Below are positions 18,343 to 27,239 of a stretch of DNA of 50,750 nt, one piece after another. The stretch is taken from the NCBI GenBank assembly GCA_940747215.1, contig CALNWS010000030.1, positions 1 to 50,750 of the forward strand, in the 5' to 3' direction. The DNA is from an uncultured Paraburkholderia sp. GTDB lineage: Bacteria > Pseudomonadota > Gammaproteobacteria > Burkholderiales > Burkholderiaceae. The position numbers and the translations under genes were made by a program. The first letter of the stretch is position 1; every line of letters starts with the position of its first letter. The notes under the pieces were generated by a model. It saw only the letters and a program-made list of their open reading frames with translations. It was not told where the DNA came from and did not search any database.

Positions 18343-18975
18343 ATGAATCAGCCGAAAACCAAAAGAGATCCTGAAGGCACGAGGCGCCGCATTCTGCTTG
18401 CGGCGGCCGAGGAGTTTGCAAATGGTGGGCTATTCGGCGCGCGCGTCGATCAGATTGCCCGCCGAGCGGAAACCAATGAACGCATGCTCTATTACTACTT
18501 CGGTAGCAAAGAGCAGCTTTTCACGGCAGTGCTCGAGCACGCGTTCAGCGCGCTCAACGAAGCGGAACGCACGCTCGAATTGAACGGTATCGCGCCCGTC
18601 GAGGCGGTCACACGTCTAGCGCATCTTGTCTGGGATTACTACCGCGATCATCCGGAGCTGCTGCGTCTCATCAACAACGAGAATCTGCATGAAGCTCGCT
18701 ACATGCAGAAGTCGACGCGCATCCGCGAAATGATCTCGCCGATTGTCTCTACGCTCGGCAGCATTCTCGAACGCGGTCAGCGCGCAGGGCTGTTTCGCAC
18801 CAACATCGACCCGCTGCGTTTTTACGTAACGCTCTCGGGCATGGGCTACTACATCGTGTCGAACCGCTTCACGCTCGAAGCCACGCTCGGCCGCGATTTC
18901 AGCCGCGCGGGCGAACGCAGCGAAGTCATCCAGATGAACACCGAGCTGCTGCTCGCTTATCTGCTGCGAAAGTAG
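18343..18975 (+). CDS. TetR-family transcriptional regulator
   Basis: This is an intact 210-residue protein. The N-terminal helix-turn-helix domain reads RILLAAAEEFANGGLFGARV, then DQIARRAETNERMLYYYFGS with the tyrosine-rich recognition helix, at residues about 15-65. The C-terminal ligand domain, with LVWDYYRDHPELLRLINNEN, resembles RutR-like TetR C-terminal domains. It is transcribed away from rsxB; the region between holds both promoters. Its target genes cannot be told from the sequence. Several broken metabolic genes are nearby, so its regulon may be partly lost. Confidence 0.88.
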   Translation: MNQPKTKRDPEGTRRRILLAAAEEFANGGLFGARVDQIARRAETNERMLYYYFGSKEQLFTAVLEHAFSALNEAERTLELNGIAPVEAVTRLAHLVWDYYRDHPELLRLINNENLHEARYMQKSTRIREMISPIVSTLGSILERGQRAGLFRTNIDPLRFYVTLSGMGYYIVSNRFTLEATLGRDFSRAGERSEVIQMNTELLLAYLLRK

Positions 18976-18996
18976 TCGAACCACGCGCTGCAAAAA

Positions 18997-19020
18997 CAAC
19001 GGCCTCCGAAGAGGCCGTTG
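18997..19020. terminator. Bidirectional terminator between tetR gene and phaZ
   Basis: CAACGGCCTC (18997-19006) pairs perfectly with GAGGCCGTTG (19011-19020) around CGAA. The sequence following the stem on the - strand is TTTTTGC, ideal for the convergent phaZ transcript. Confidence 0.85.
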
Positions 19021-19044
19021 TGGTGGCTTGCGCGCAAGCGCAGC

Positions 19045-20094
19045 TTAAGCTTCCGCTTTTTCCTTCACCACCTTCGGCGCCTTGTTGTGCTCGAGGATGA
19101 AGTTGCGCAACTGCGGATAGATGATGGTGCGCCAGCGGCAGCCGGAGAAAATGCCGTAGTGGCCGCACTTTCCGCCGTGAAGTGACGCTTGTCTTTCGCG
19201 GGAATGCCGGTGCACAGATCTTGCGCGGCATACGTCTGACCGTCGCCGGAAATGTCGTCCAGCTCGCCTTCGATCGTGAAGAGGGCGGTGGTCTTGATGT
19301 CCTGCGTGCGCACGCGCTCGCAGGACACGTCCCATGTGCCTTCGGCCAGACAGAAATCCAGGAACACCACGTGGATGGTTTCGAGGTAATAGTCGGCGTC
19401 CATGTCGAGCACGGCGTTGTACTCGTCGTAGAAGCGGCGATGCGCTTCCGCGTCGTCTTCGTCGCCGCGCAGGAGGCTCTGGTAGTAATCCCAGTGCGAC
19501 GCCGCATGACGCTCGGGATTCATCGCAACGAAGCCGGTGTGTTGCAAGAAGCCCGGATAAACCTTGCGGTCCATGCCCGGATAGTTCGGTGGCACCGTGA
19601 AGATCACGTTGTTCTCGAACCATTCGTACGAGTGCTGCGTGACGAGCGAATTGACCGACGTGGGGCTCTTACGCGCGTCGATCCAGTTGGTGATATATAG
19701 ACCTTGTGGTCCTGCAGCAGCGTGGCGTGGTGGCCGGGGACAACGGTGTGCACACCAGCACCACCGGCTCGTCTTTCAGTTGGGTTACGGCGTCGCTGTC
19801 GTCGGCGAAACGCTTGAAGAGCGCATCAGGCGGCAGAACCGGCTTTTCAATGATGGTCTGCTCGACGATCGGGATGTTGTGGCCATCCTTCACGATCTGG
19901 TACGATTGAACTCGGGCTTTTCGTAATCCTTACCCAGCCGGTAGAGCAGTTCATAGCCGGCGGACAGGCGGCGTGGTACCCGGCACGTAGGCCAGAGGAC
20001 TGGCGGGATTGGCGAAAGATTTCGAGGTAGCCTAGGCCCAAGCAGTGAGCGGGCTCAGCAGAGCCCGTTGAAATTCGTGCAGTTGGTAGAGCAT
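19045..20094 (-). pseudogene. phaZ: Intracellular PHB depolymerase, gutted
   Basis: The start at 20094 (MLYQLHEFQRALLSPLTAWA, ribosome site GGAG) is followed by a TAG at 20034-20032, where CAG is expected. Several frameshifts follow (IPIVEQTIIEKPVLPPDA; LKDEPVVLVC). The middle jumps from NWIDAR to KSPTSVNS. In the family, these are the ends of two separate segments (…WIDAR… and …GGPIDAR…) with roughly 80 or more residues between, including the lipase-box-like catalytic cysteine region. The C-terminal third is open again (EWFENNVIFTVPPNYPGMDR) with one more shift near 19183, ending VVKEKAEA. The enzyme would mobilise storage polyester; it is clearly lost. Confidence 0.9.
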
Positions 20095-20274
20095 GGGTGC
20101 TCCGTTTTTAAGCGGTTCGCAAGGGTCTCAGCAAACACACGTGTGGCGTTGCGTCAGGCCATATTGGTTGTAGGCACGTTGATTTTCGGCCAACAGTCTG
20201 ATCGATCATATCGAACAAAGCTTATTTGTGCAATGGAGTAATTTACGTGCGGTTAGCACGAAACCGCCATTAAA

Positions 20275-22155
20275 TCATGCTATTGGCGATGCTGCTGCGC
20301 CGCTATCCGGAGCTGCCGCAGCCTCAAGCTCCGCCTCGTTGCTGCCGTTATGGGGCGGCTGTCCCGTGGCCTCCGCCATCGCCTGCTCGTGTTTCATCAG
20401 ATTCAGCCCAGTGTGCACCAGCGCAACGTGTGAAAACGCCTGCGGGAAGTTGCCGACCTGACGCCCCGCGGCAGAATCGTATTCCTCGGCGAGGAGGCCA
20501 ACGTCGTTGCACAGCGCAAGCAGCCGCTCGTACATGGCGATGGCCTCGTCGAAACGTTTCTGCATCGCGAGGCTGTCGACCATCCAGAACGAGCACGCAA
20601 GGAAAGTGCCTTCCCCGGGCGGCAGGCCGTCGTCGAATTCCGTGGTGCGGTAGCGCAGGACGAAACAGTCGTGCATCAGATCGCGTTCGATCGCGGCCAC
20701 GGTACCCACCACGTGCGGATCTTCGGGCGGCAGGAAGCCAACCATCGGCAACAGCAGCACGCTCGCGTCGAGCTGATCGCTGCCGTACGACTGCGCAAAC
20801 GCATTGAGTTGCGGATTCCACGCCTTTTCGCAGACCTCGGCGTGGATTTTGTCGCGCGTGGCGCGCCAACTGTCGAGCGGGCCTTCGAGCTGGAACAGTT
20901 CCGCCGACTGGATCGCGCGGTCGTATGCGACCCACGCCATGATCTTGGAAAACGTGAAGTGCTGGCGGCCGCCGCGCGTTTCCCAGATGCCTTCGTCGGG
21001 CTCCTGCCAAATCGTGTCCAGATGCTTGAGCAGCGCGCGCTGCACGTTCCACGCGGTGTCGTCCGCCTGCAGGCCGCCCACGCGCGCCAGATGCAGCGCG
21101 TTCATCACCTCGCCGTAGACGTCGAGCTGACGTTGGCCGACGGCGTTATTGCCGATGCGCACCGGCTTCGCGTCCTGATAGCCCGGCAGCCAGTCGATCT
21201 CGAACTCCGGCAGACGCCGTTCGCCCGCGATGCCGTACATGATCTGCAGTTGCTCGGGCGAACCCGCCATCACGCGGCCGAGCCAGCTTCGCCATGCGCG
21301 GGCCTCGTCGTAATAGCCGCCGCGCATCATCGCGAGCAACGTGATGGTGGCGTCGCGCAGCCAGCAGTAGCGGTAGTCCCAGTTACGCGTGCCGCCCAGT
21401 TGTTCCGGCAGCGACGTGGTGGGCGCGGCGACGATGCCGCCCGTCGGCTCGTAGGCGAGCGCCTTCAGCGTGATCAGCGAGCGGCGGATCGGCTCGGCCC
21501 ACCGTCCTTCGACGGTGCTGCGCGAGGACCATTCGAGCCAGTGATTCTCGGTGCGCGCGAGCGACGTATGCGGATCACGCGCCGGCGGAATGTTCAGATG
21601 CGAAGCCGCGTAGGCGAGCGAGAATGGCACGCGCTCGCCCTCGATCACCGTGAATTCGGCGACGGTTTTCATGTTTTCGCCGTGCAGATCGACGGGCGTG
21701 CGCAGCACGGCGGTGTCGGGGCCGGCAATCGCCTTGATGCCACTGTCGTGCTTGAGGCGGTCCACCCAAGGCACCGAAAAACCGTAGTCGAAGCGTAAAA
21801 CCAGTTCCATCTGCATGCGCACGGTGCCGCACCGGCCAACGACGATGCGCACCATTTCCGACCAGCCGTTGCCGGGCGGCATGAAATCGATCAACGTGAC
21901 GGTGCCCTCGGGCGTTTCGAAATCGGTTTCGAGGATTAGCGTTTCGCTGCGATAGCGGCGCGTCACCTTGGGCGGCGTGTCGGAGACCGGCGAAATCAGC
22001 CAGCGGCCGTTTTCCAGCGTGCCAAGCAGCGCGGCGAAGCAGGCACCGGAGTCGAAACGCGGCCAGCAGAGCCAGTCGACGGAACCTTCGCGGGAGACGA
22101 GCGCGGCCGTGTGGCCGTCGCCGATGAGAACATAGTCTTCGATGAATTTGGGCAT
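20275..22155 (-). CDS. GH15 family glycoside hydrolase (glucoamylase/trehalase-like)
   Basis: This is an intact 626-residue cytosolic protein. The N-terminal beta-sandwich domain has IEDYVLIGDGHTAALVSREG and GSVDWLCWPRFDSGACFAAL. The catalytic (alpha/alpha)6 barrel begins near residue 240, with GTRNWDYRYCWLRDATITLL, PDEGIWETRGGRQHFTFSKI carrying one catalytic Glu, and LLAEEYDSAAGRQVGNFPQA carrying the second. In this bacterial branch, members act on trehalose or alpha-glucans; the exact substrate is uncertain. The tail after residue 600 is Ala-rich and variable. It is the longest intact metabolic gene in a decayed neighbourhood. Confidence 0.93.
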   Translation of the reverse strand: MPKFIEDYVLIGDGHTAALVSREGSVDWLCWPRFDSGACFAALLGTLENGRWLISPVSDTPPKVTRRYRSETLILETDFETPEGTVTLIDFMPPGNGWSEMVRIVVGRCGTVRMQMELVLRFDYGFSVPWVDRLKHDSGIKAIAGPDTAVLRTPVDLHGENMKTVAEFTVIEGERVPFSLAYAASHLNIPPARDPHTSLARTENHWLEWSSRSTVEGRWAEPIRRSLITLKALAYEPTGGIVAAPTTSLPEQLGGTRNWDYRYCWLRDATITLLAMMRGGYYDEARAWRSWLGRVMAGSPEQLQIMYGIAGERRLPEFEIDWLPGYQDAKPVRIGNNAVGQRQLDVYGEVMNALHLARVGGLQADDTAWNVQRALLKHLDTIWQEPDEGIWETRGGRQHFTFSKIMAWVAYDRAIQSAELFQLEGPLDSWRATRDKIHAEVCEKAWNPQLNAFAQSYGSDQLDASVLLLPMVGFLPPEDPHVVGTVAAIERDLMHDCFVLRYRTTEFDDGLPPGEGTFLACSFWMVDSLAMQKRFDEAIAMYERLLALCNDVGLLAEEYDSAAGRQVGNFPQAFSHVALVHTGLNLMKHEQAMAEATGQPPHNGSNEAELEAAAAPDSGAAASPIA

Positions 22156-22386
22156 GGGAAGCGTGTCAGGGTGAAGCGGGGCGCGGGGCGCAGCGATTTG
22201 AGGTTGTTGCTAATACCGGACTCGCTCAATGTGTTTTGGTTCAGCGCACAATGCGGCCAAATGCGAGTTGGTAATCTGTCCAACGCTTGCCTACAATCGG
22301 ATTTCAAGCCGATGTCCGGAGTTCTCCGGATCAACAGTCGGCCACGTCCATGGCGCGCGCAGCCGCCGTTTCCGAGGATGAAAGCC

Positions 22387-22713
22387 ATGCTGAACCCGTC
22401 GAAATCCGATTGCATCACGATTCTCTCGGCCGCCAGCGAACTTGCCGACGATTCGATGTTGTCACTCGATCATGGCCGTCTCGGCCTCACCCGCAACGGT
22501 ATGTTCGCCGCCGCGGCGTTTTTGATCGAACGGGCGTGCTTCCGCGACTACCAAGGAGGTGACGGCCATTATGCCGTCGACACGTTATCCCTGCATGGGC
22601 GGTTGCGTCTCTCGAACAGCTGGCCAACGGCTAGGGCTTCGAAAGGGCGCTGGCAAAGCATTGAAAAGGCGTTGATCCGCGCCCGCTCATTCATTGCGAT
22701 CTGCAATCTGTAA
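22387..22713 (+). CDS. Hypothetical protein, 108 residues
   Basis: The ATG at 22387 (MLNPSKSDCITILSAASELA) has GAGG nine bases upstream; another in-frame ATG lies three codons earlier. The sequence DDSMLSLDHGRLGLTRNGMF and AAAAFLIERACFRDYQGGDG looks like a folded alpha-helical protein. The Arg/Ser-rich end (RLSNSWPTARASKGRWQSIE) may be out of frame or divergent. I recognise no family. It is transcribed away from the GH15 gene and faces a terminator-like hairpin. A C-terminal frameshift cannot be excluded. Confidence 0.5.
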   Translation: MLNPSKSDCITILSAASELADDSMLSLDHGRLGLTRNGMFAAAAFLIERACFRDYQGGDGHYAVDTLSLHGRLRLSNSWPTARASKGRWQSIEKALIRARSFIAICNL

Positions 22714-22867
22714 GCCCGCTGATACCGGACTGACAGGTTCACTTGCTGCCACCTTTTTGCTGCTCAACGTAGCGCTTCAAACCCTTCAATCAGGACATTC
22801 GTCCGTACTCGTGCACGTGTACAAACGCACCCGCGAAGCGTGTGTGCGCGTATGCGCCATGACGGAG

Positions 22868-22914
22868 ACGAACTGCAGGCGGCGACGCACATCGCGGCAC
22901 CGCCTGCAGTTCGT
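22868..22914 (-). terminator. Long hairpin abutting the DUF3096 stop codon
   Basis: ACGAACTGCAGGCGG (22868-22882) pairs perfectly with CCGCCTGCAGTTCGT (22900-22914): a 15-bp stem with a 17-base loop that begins immediately after the stop codon of the - strand gene. No T run follows on the - strand, so it may protect the mRNA end rather than act as a classical terminator. Confidence 0.65.
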
Positions 22915-23067
22915 TCAGAAGTGCGACGAGCCCACGCCGAAAATCCCAATGATGCCTATGATGATCAGATAGAGCGCGACGATGTAGTTCAGGAGGCGCG
23001 GCATGACAAGGATCAGGATGCCGGCGATCAGCGAAACAAGCGGGCCCAGACTGAGTGTGACGTTCAT
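22915..23067 (-). CDS. DUF3096 small membrane protein
   Basis: This 50-residue protein reads MNVTLSLGPLVSLIAGILIL, continues VMPRLLNYIVALYLIIIGII and ends GIFGVGSSHF. It has two hydrophobic helices separated by the conserved MPRLLNYIVA turn, the hallmark of DUF3096. It should sit in the inner membrane; its function is unknown, although such peptides are often stress-associated. It is intact. The stop codon is directly followed by a 15-bp-stem hairpin. Confidence 0.85.
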   Translation of the reverse strand: MNVTLSLGPLVSLIAGILILVMPRLLNYIVALYLIIIGIIGIFGVGSSHF

Positions 23068-23321
23068 GAAGACTCCGTGGTGTGTGACGCGTCAGACGCG
23101 ATTGAAAAAACGAAACGTCCCGTCAGGCAGGACAATTGCTACCGATGCAACGCAACCCGCGCGTCCGTCGTTCGCAGTAAAATAGGCGGCCGGTTTCGCT
23201 GCATGATCCAGCACAACGCTTTTATACTTGTTTCGATAAGAACAACGCTTGACCCATCGCGCGGCAGACCAAAGACATGATTACAAACGCATCAACCCAA
23301 TAACCGATGTCAGGAGGTCCT

Positions 23322-24611
23322 ATGCTTCGTCGTTTGCGGGCCGCGGTGCATGCCGCTTCGAATATCTGTTTTCCTTCTGCGTGCTTGTCTTCTGTGTCGT
23401 GTGCTGCTGAATCAGCATCCGCTTCATCATCCCATCCGCAATCCAGCTCGCGGCGCATGGCGCGTCCCACTGCGTTGCTCTCCGCTCGCTCGATCATAAA
23501 AGGTTTCGCGCTCATGGTCTCGATTGTTGCTACGCACGCGTTCGCGCAAGATTCCGGCCCGGCTCCCGCTGATGGCGTCTACGACATGCAAGTGGGCACC
23601 TACACCGGCGGCAAGAGCGGAGGTGTGCACGTCTATCGCTTCGATACGAAGACGGGCGATGCGACGCGCGTCTCGGTGGCGCAGACCGTGAACCCGTCGT
23701 ATCTCGTGGTGAGCCGCGATCGCCGCTTCGTCTATGCGGTCAACGAGTTGCCGGGCGACAACGGTCCGGCCACGCAGCGCGGTGGCATCAGCGCGTTCCG
23801 TTTCGACGCGGCGAGCGGACAGCTTACGTTTCTCAACAAGGTGTCATCGGATGGCAACGACCCGTGCTACCTGAGCATTTCGCCGGACGGCAAATATCTG
23901 CTGACCGCGAACTACTCGGTCGCGGCCGACCCCGGCGGCAGCTTCGCCGTATTCCCGTTGCAGGATGACGGCCAGGTGGGCGCATCGGTGCTGACCGTGC
24001 ATCACGAAGGTGGCGGTCCGGTGAAAGGACGTCAGGACAATTCGCACCTGCATTCCACGGTGTTCTCGCCGGATGGTCACTATCTGTTTGCGCAGGACCT
24101 CGGCACCGACAAGCTCTACTCGTATCGCCACACGCCCGACGGCAGCCGCGGCCTGTTCGGCCCGACCGACTGGCGCTACACGCAGGAGAAAGCGGGTACG
24201 GGTCCGCGTCACCTGGTGTTCGGCGCGGACGGCAAGCACGCCTATCTGACGAGCGAACTCGCCGGCACGGTCAGCACATTCGATTACAACGACGGCAAGC
24301 TCACGCAGGTGCAAACCATACCGCTCGTCGAGCCGGGTTTCAAAGGTGCGGTGGGCGGCTCGGCCATCCATCTGTCGCCGGACGGACGCTTTCTCTACGC
24401 GTCCAATCGCGGCGACGCGAACGATATCGTGATCTTCTCGGTCGACCCGACCAATGGTCATCTGAAGAAGATCGGTCATCAATCGAGTCTCGGCAAATCG
24501 CCGCGTGAGTTCGCAATCGACCCGACGGGCAAATGGCTCATCGTCGGCAATCAGTTGAGCGACACGATGTACGATGTACGTATTCAAGCGCGACCCAGCC
24601 TGGATCGGTAG
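23322..24611 (+). CDS. Exported lactonase-family beta-propeller (6-phosphogluconolactonase-like)
   Basis: About 429 residues from the ATG at 23322, which has a perfect AGGAGG five bases upstream. A more natural signal peptide (KGFALMVSIVATHAFAQ) begins about 45-60 codons later, so the mature protein is probably periplasmic and the true start may be an internal ATG. The propeller is clear: DMQVGTYTGGKSGGVHVYRF, NPSYLVVSRDRRFVYAVNEL, DNSHLHSTVFSPDGHYLFAQ and GSAIHLSPDGRFLYASNRGD. The last blade is damaged: a tandem duplication of GATGTAC (24566-24579) shifts the frame after SDTMY, replacing VFKRD with DVRIQARPSLDR and a stop. It probably hydrolyses a sugar lactone. Function after loss of the final strand is uncertain. 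Confidence 0.8.
   Translation: MLRRLRAAVHAASNICFPSACLSSVSCAAESASASSSHPQSSSRRMARPTALLSARSIIKGFALMVSIVATHAFAQDSGPAPADGVYDMQVGTYTGGKSGGVHVYRFDTKTGDATRVSVAQTVNPSYLVVSRDRRFVYAVNELPGDNGPATQRGGISAFRFDAASGQLTFLNKVSSDGNDPCYLSISPDGKYLLTANYSVAADPGGSFAVFPLQDDGQVGASVLTVHHEGGGPVKGRQDNSHLHSTVFSPDGHYLFAQDLGTDKLYSYRHTPDGSRGLFGPTDWRYTQEKAGTGPRHLVFGADGKHAYLTSELAGTVSTFDYNDGKLTQVQTIPLVEPGFKGAVGGSAIHLSPDGRFLYASNRGDANDIVIFSVDPTNGHLKKIGHQSSLGKSPREFAIDPTGKWLIVGNQLSDTMYDVRIQARPSLDR
24566..24579 (+). repeat. 7-bp tandem duplication causing a frameshift
   Basis: GATGTAC occurs twice in tandem (24566-24572 and 24573-24579) at the end of the lactonase gene. Removing one copy restores the expected TMYVFKRDP. An 8-bp repeat GATGCGCC ×2 lies just downstream at 24633-24648. 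Confidence 0.8.
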
Positions 24612-24666
24612 CCGGGGGCTGCGTCACGTCCCGATGCGCCGATGCGCCGATGTAACCGGACCCGAT

Positions 24667-26132
24667 TCAGGCGGCGGCGTCATCTTCACTGCGTCCAGTC
24701 CGCCATTCGCAGGGTGCTGCGCGCGAGGCTGACGTCGGCAATGTCGGTACAGCGTGCGGCATTTCCGCGATGCTGCACAGCGTTTCCTGCACGCTCGCGG
24801 GCGGCGTCACTTTCTGCGCCGTTGCCATCGGACGCGTGTAGGTCGGTGCCGGCGTGGGTGTGCGGCGCACCGATTGTGCAACAGGTTGCGCGGTCGTCTG
24901 ACCGGCACACTGTGTTCCTGAGAACGGCTGGCGTGCAGACGTGGCTTGCTTGGCGACCGGAGCTGGACCCGAAGCACGCTGAACCGCTGCGGACCGGCCA
25001 ACGCCGGGTGTCGCGCCTGCCGTATTCATCGACGAAGGATGGGCACCGCCCGAAAGCGGGCGCCCGGCCATTCCGGTTGCGGCCGCCGATGCAGCCGCTG
25101 CATGGGCACTCGCCGCCGCAGTTGCCGCAGCCGCATTTGAAAAACCTGCCGCACCGGCCATCACCGCACCGGCACCTGCGAGCGAGCCCGCTTGCCGCTG
25201 CTCACCCGCCATACGGCGACCAACCTGCGACGTGCCTAACATGCCTTCGCGACCCGGCGCGCTGATCGAGCCAGACGCTGCGCCGGCCGCGCCATCCGGC
25301 CGTCCCGCAACCCGCGACGCCGATGGGGACGCCGATGCCGCTTTCGCTCCCGCCGAAGCGGCCGCCGTCGCCGTCGCCTCACGCGCCGACGTGTCGCGCA
25401 GCCAGCCGGCGGGCGCGACCGGCTCGGTCGGAATCCAGCCCGCCCTGTCCATGCCGCTGTCCGCGCTGCTTGTTTGCGCTGTGGTTCGTGCTGTTATCTG
25501 TGGTTCGTGCTGTTATATTTGTGTTGGTTGTCTGCGAATGAGCGGCGCGTAACCGGAGCCGGTCGCCGCGTTCGAATTCGCCGCCGCCGGGGGAGGCCGA
25601 CGAAGACGACGCTCCCGCACGCCCGCTCGAAGGCGGACGCCAGACGGTAGGGCGCGCGTAGCGCCCGTTGCTGCGCAGTGCCATCGTGTGGTGGAAGGGG
25701 AGACGTGTTGCGGCAGACCGTCGTCGACAGTGCGATGACGGCGTGCGTCCTCATCACATTTGGCGAGGCCGCCGCGAGAGGCCTAGGCCGAACGCGCCGT
25801 CGGCCTAGGCGAGGAAATCGCGCCAGCGGAAATCGATCAGCCATGGCAGGCTGACAAGGGGAAGAGTGCGAGCGCCACGAGCGGTGTGCCGATGTGGCCG
25901 AGAAAATGCCCGAAACCCGACGCGAGCGCATGCCCGAGACCGTTCTCGCCGACCATGTTGATGAGCGACGCCTCCAGCGTGCTGCTCGCCACCATCACGC
26001 AGACGAAGCCGAGCCACAGCCGGATCGTGCTGGGGCGGCGCTGCCGGGCAGCGCCGCCTCGACGAGCCGCTAGAAGAGAGGAATGAACCAGACGGCCGAC
26101 CCGCCGAACCAGCCGAAAACTACCGTGTGCAT
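24667..26132 (-). pseudogene. Remnant of an FtsK-like gene: membrane domain and linker only
   Basis: Reading leftward from about 26132, broken frames encode membrane segments: VVFGWFGGSAVWFIPLF, IRLWLGFVCVMVASSTLEAS, GHALASGFGHFLGHIGTPLV and LPWLIDFRWRDFLA. This is the pattern of the four-helix N-terminal domain of Burkholderia FtsK-type DNA translocases. In-frame TAG codons lie at 26072-26070 and 25807-25805, each where a Trp is expected. After this comes a long Ala/Ser/Pro-rich linker, including a 19-bp duplication at 25479-25516 and a frame change near 25400. The frame then ends at 24667. The RecA-like motor is absent. Identification rests on remembered family patterns and is moderate. Confidence 0.6.
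25479..25516 (+). repeat. 19-bp perfect tandem duplication
   Basis: CTGTGGTTCGTGCTGTTAT occurs at 25479-25497 and again at 25498-25516. Nineteen bases is not a multiple of three, so it shifts the frame of the FtsK-like remnant. Confidence 0.9.
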
Positions 26133-26418
26133 GCTAGACATCAACGAATGACGGACGCGCGCTAACGCAACCCATCAAGTTTAAACCGGCGAAGCCCGAT
26201 GCTCCGAAGGCAAACGCAAATAAGCTTGCATCCAGAAAGAAAGCAGGCCGGCGCGCGAGGCGGTGTGCCTTACAAACGTGGCGGGCGGGTGCGCTGCCCG
26301 CCGAAGCGGCAGAAGCTTATCAACGCACATCGGAGCGCAGTGCTGCGATTCTCAACACAGCGATTCGCGCGCTTGCGCAAAATCCCCGCATGAGCCGACG
26401 CATCTTTCTCGCCAAACG
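26133..26418. other. Gene-free region with terminator-like hairpin
   Basis: No credible coding frame is present. GGCGGGC (26280-26286) pairs with GCCCGCC (26296-26302) and could terminate the META-domain transcript coming from the right. The remainder may be the eroded start of the FtsK-like gene. Confidence 0.4.
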
Positions 26419-26958
26419 TCACTTCGTGCTGCGGTCGAACGTCAGCGTGTCGCCGTTATCGAGCACGAGCTGCATCTGTTGCGGCGCGCGCATCTGCACG
26501 CCGGTGCGGTCGATGTGATTGAGCGCGTTCAGATAGGCGCTTTCGAGCTGTCCGCCCGGCGTCGCGCAGGCCATGCGTGTGCCGCCGAGTGCGCCGAAGC
26601 CGAGCTTGCCGTCTTTCAGCGCGTACGAACCCATGTAGCGGTTGCAGCCGGAATAACCGCTCGTGTGACGCTGGCCCGTGGCCGTGGAGAGCGTGAGCGT
26701 GATCGGCGAACCCTGATCGGCGGAGAGCACGGCGCGCGCCGTGCCGTCGGCCTGCTTCCAGCCGGTGAGGACCCAACTCGTGTCGTCGAGCAGTTGCGTG
26801 GCGGCGGAGTTGAACGGATCGGGTGCCGCGGCTTCGGAATCGGGGTGTTTCGGAATTGCGCAGGCGCCGAGCAGCGCTGCGACGCTCAGCGCGGCGAAGG
26901 CCTGGCGCACAAACGGGGTGATGCGCGCAACATATCGCGCGGAGGCGCTTTGAAGCAT
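26419..26958 (-). CDS. META/HslJ-domain lipoprotein
   Basis: This is an intact 179-residue protein. The start at 26958 is preceded by AGAGGA and begins MLQSASARYVARITPFVRQA. A lipoprotein signal ends in LLGAC (Cys at about residue 32). The META domain reads LLDDTSWVLTGWKQADGTA, then SGYSGCNRYMGSYALKDGKL with the conserved Gly-Cys-Asn-Arg, and GGTRMACATPGGQLESAYLN. Members are envelope stress or heat-shock-associated lipoproteins of unknown biochemical role. It is a single-gene unit, transcribed divergently from purT. Confidence 0.9.
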   Translation of the reverse strand: MLQSASARYVARITPFVRQAFAALSVAALLGACAIPKHPDSEAAAPDPFNSAATQLLDDTSWVLTGWKQADGTARAVLSADQGSPITLTLSTATGQRHTSGYSGCNRYMGSYALKDGKLGFGALGGTRMACATPGGQLESAYLNALNHIDRTGVQMRAPQQMQLVLDNGDTLTFDRSTK

Positions 26959-27239
26959 GGCGTCGTTCCTCTTCTGACTGGCGAAGGCGTAAGGGTAACG
27001 CACGAGGCACCGCGCACGCGAGCCTCGCGGCGTAGCGGGTGCAATGTGCGCTTTCGCGGTTCGCGCCGGCAGGAGATCGCGTCCGTCGTCCGCGTTTGTC
27101 ACCCGCTTCTGTTCTCCCCTACGCGCAAAGATGAAAATACGGCCACAGCGGCCACCGCGGGCAAGGCGCGGCGAGGGACCAGCATGTTAATTGTGTTCTA
27201 CCCAATTCCACCCTCATCCGACTTTTATCTGGAGACCCC

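Noticed and set aside
20671..21798. 375-codon open frame on the + strand
   Set aside because: Antisense shadow of the GH15 hydrolase gene.
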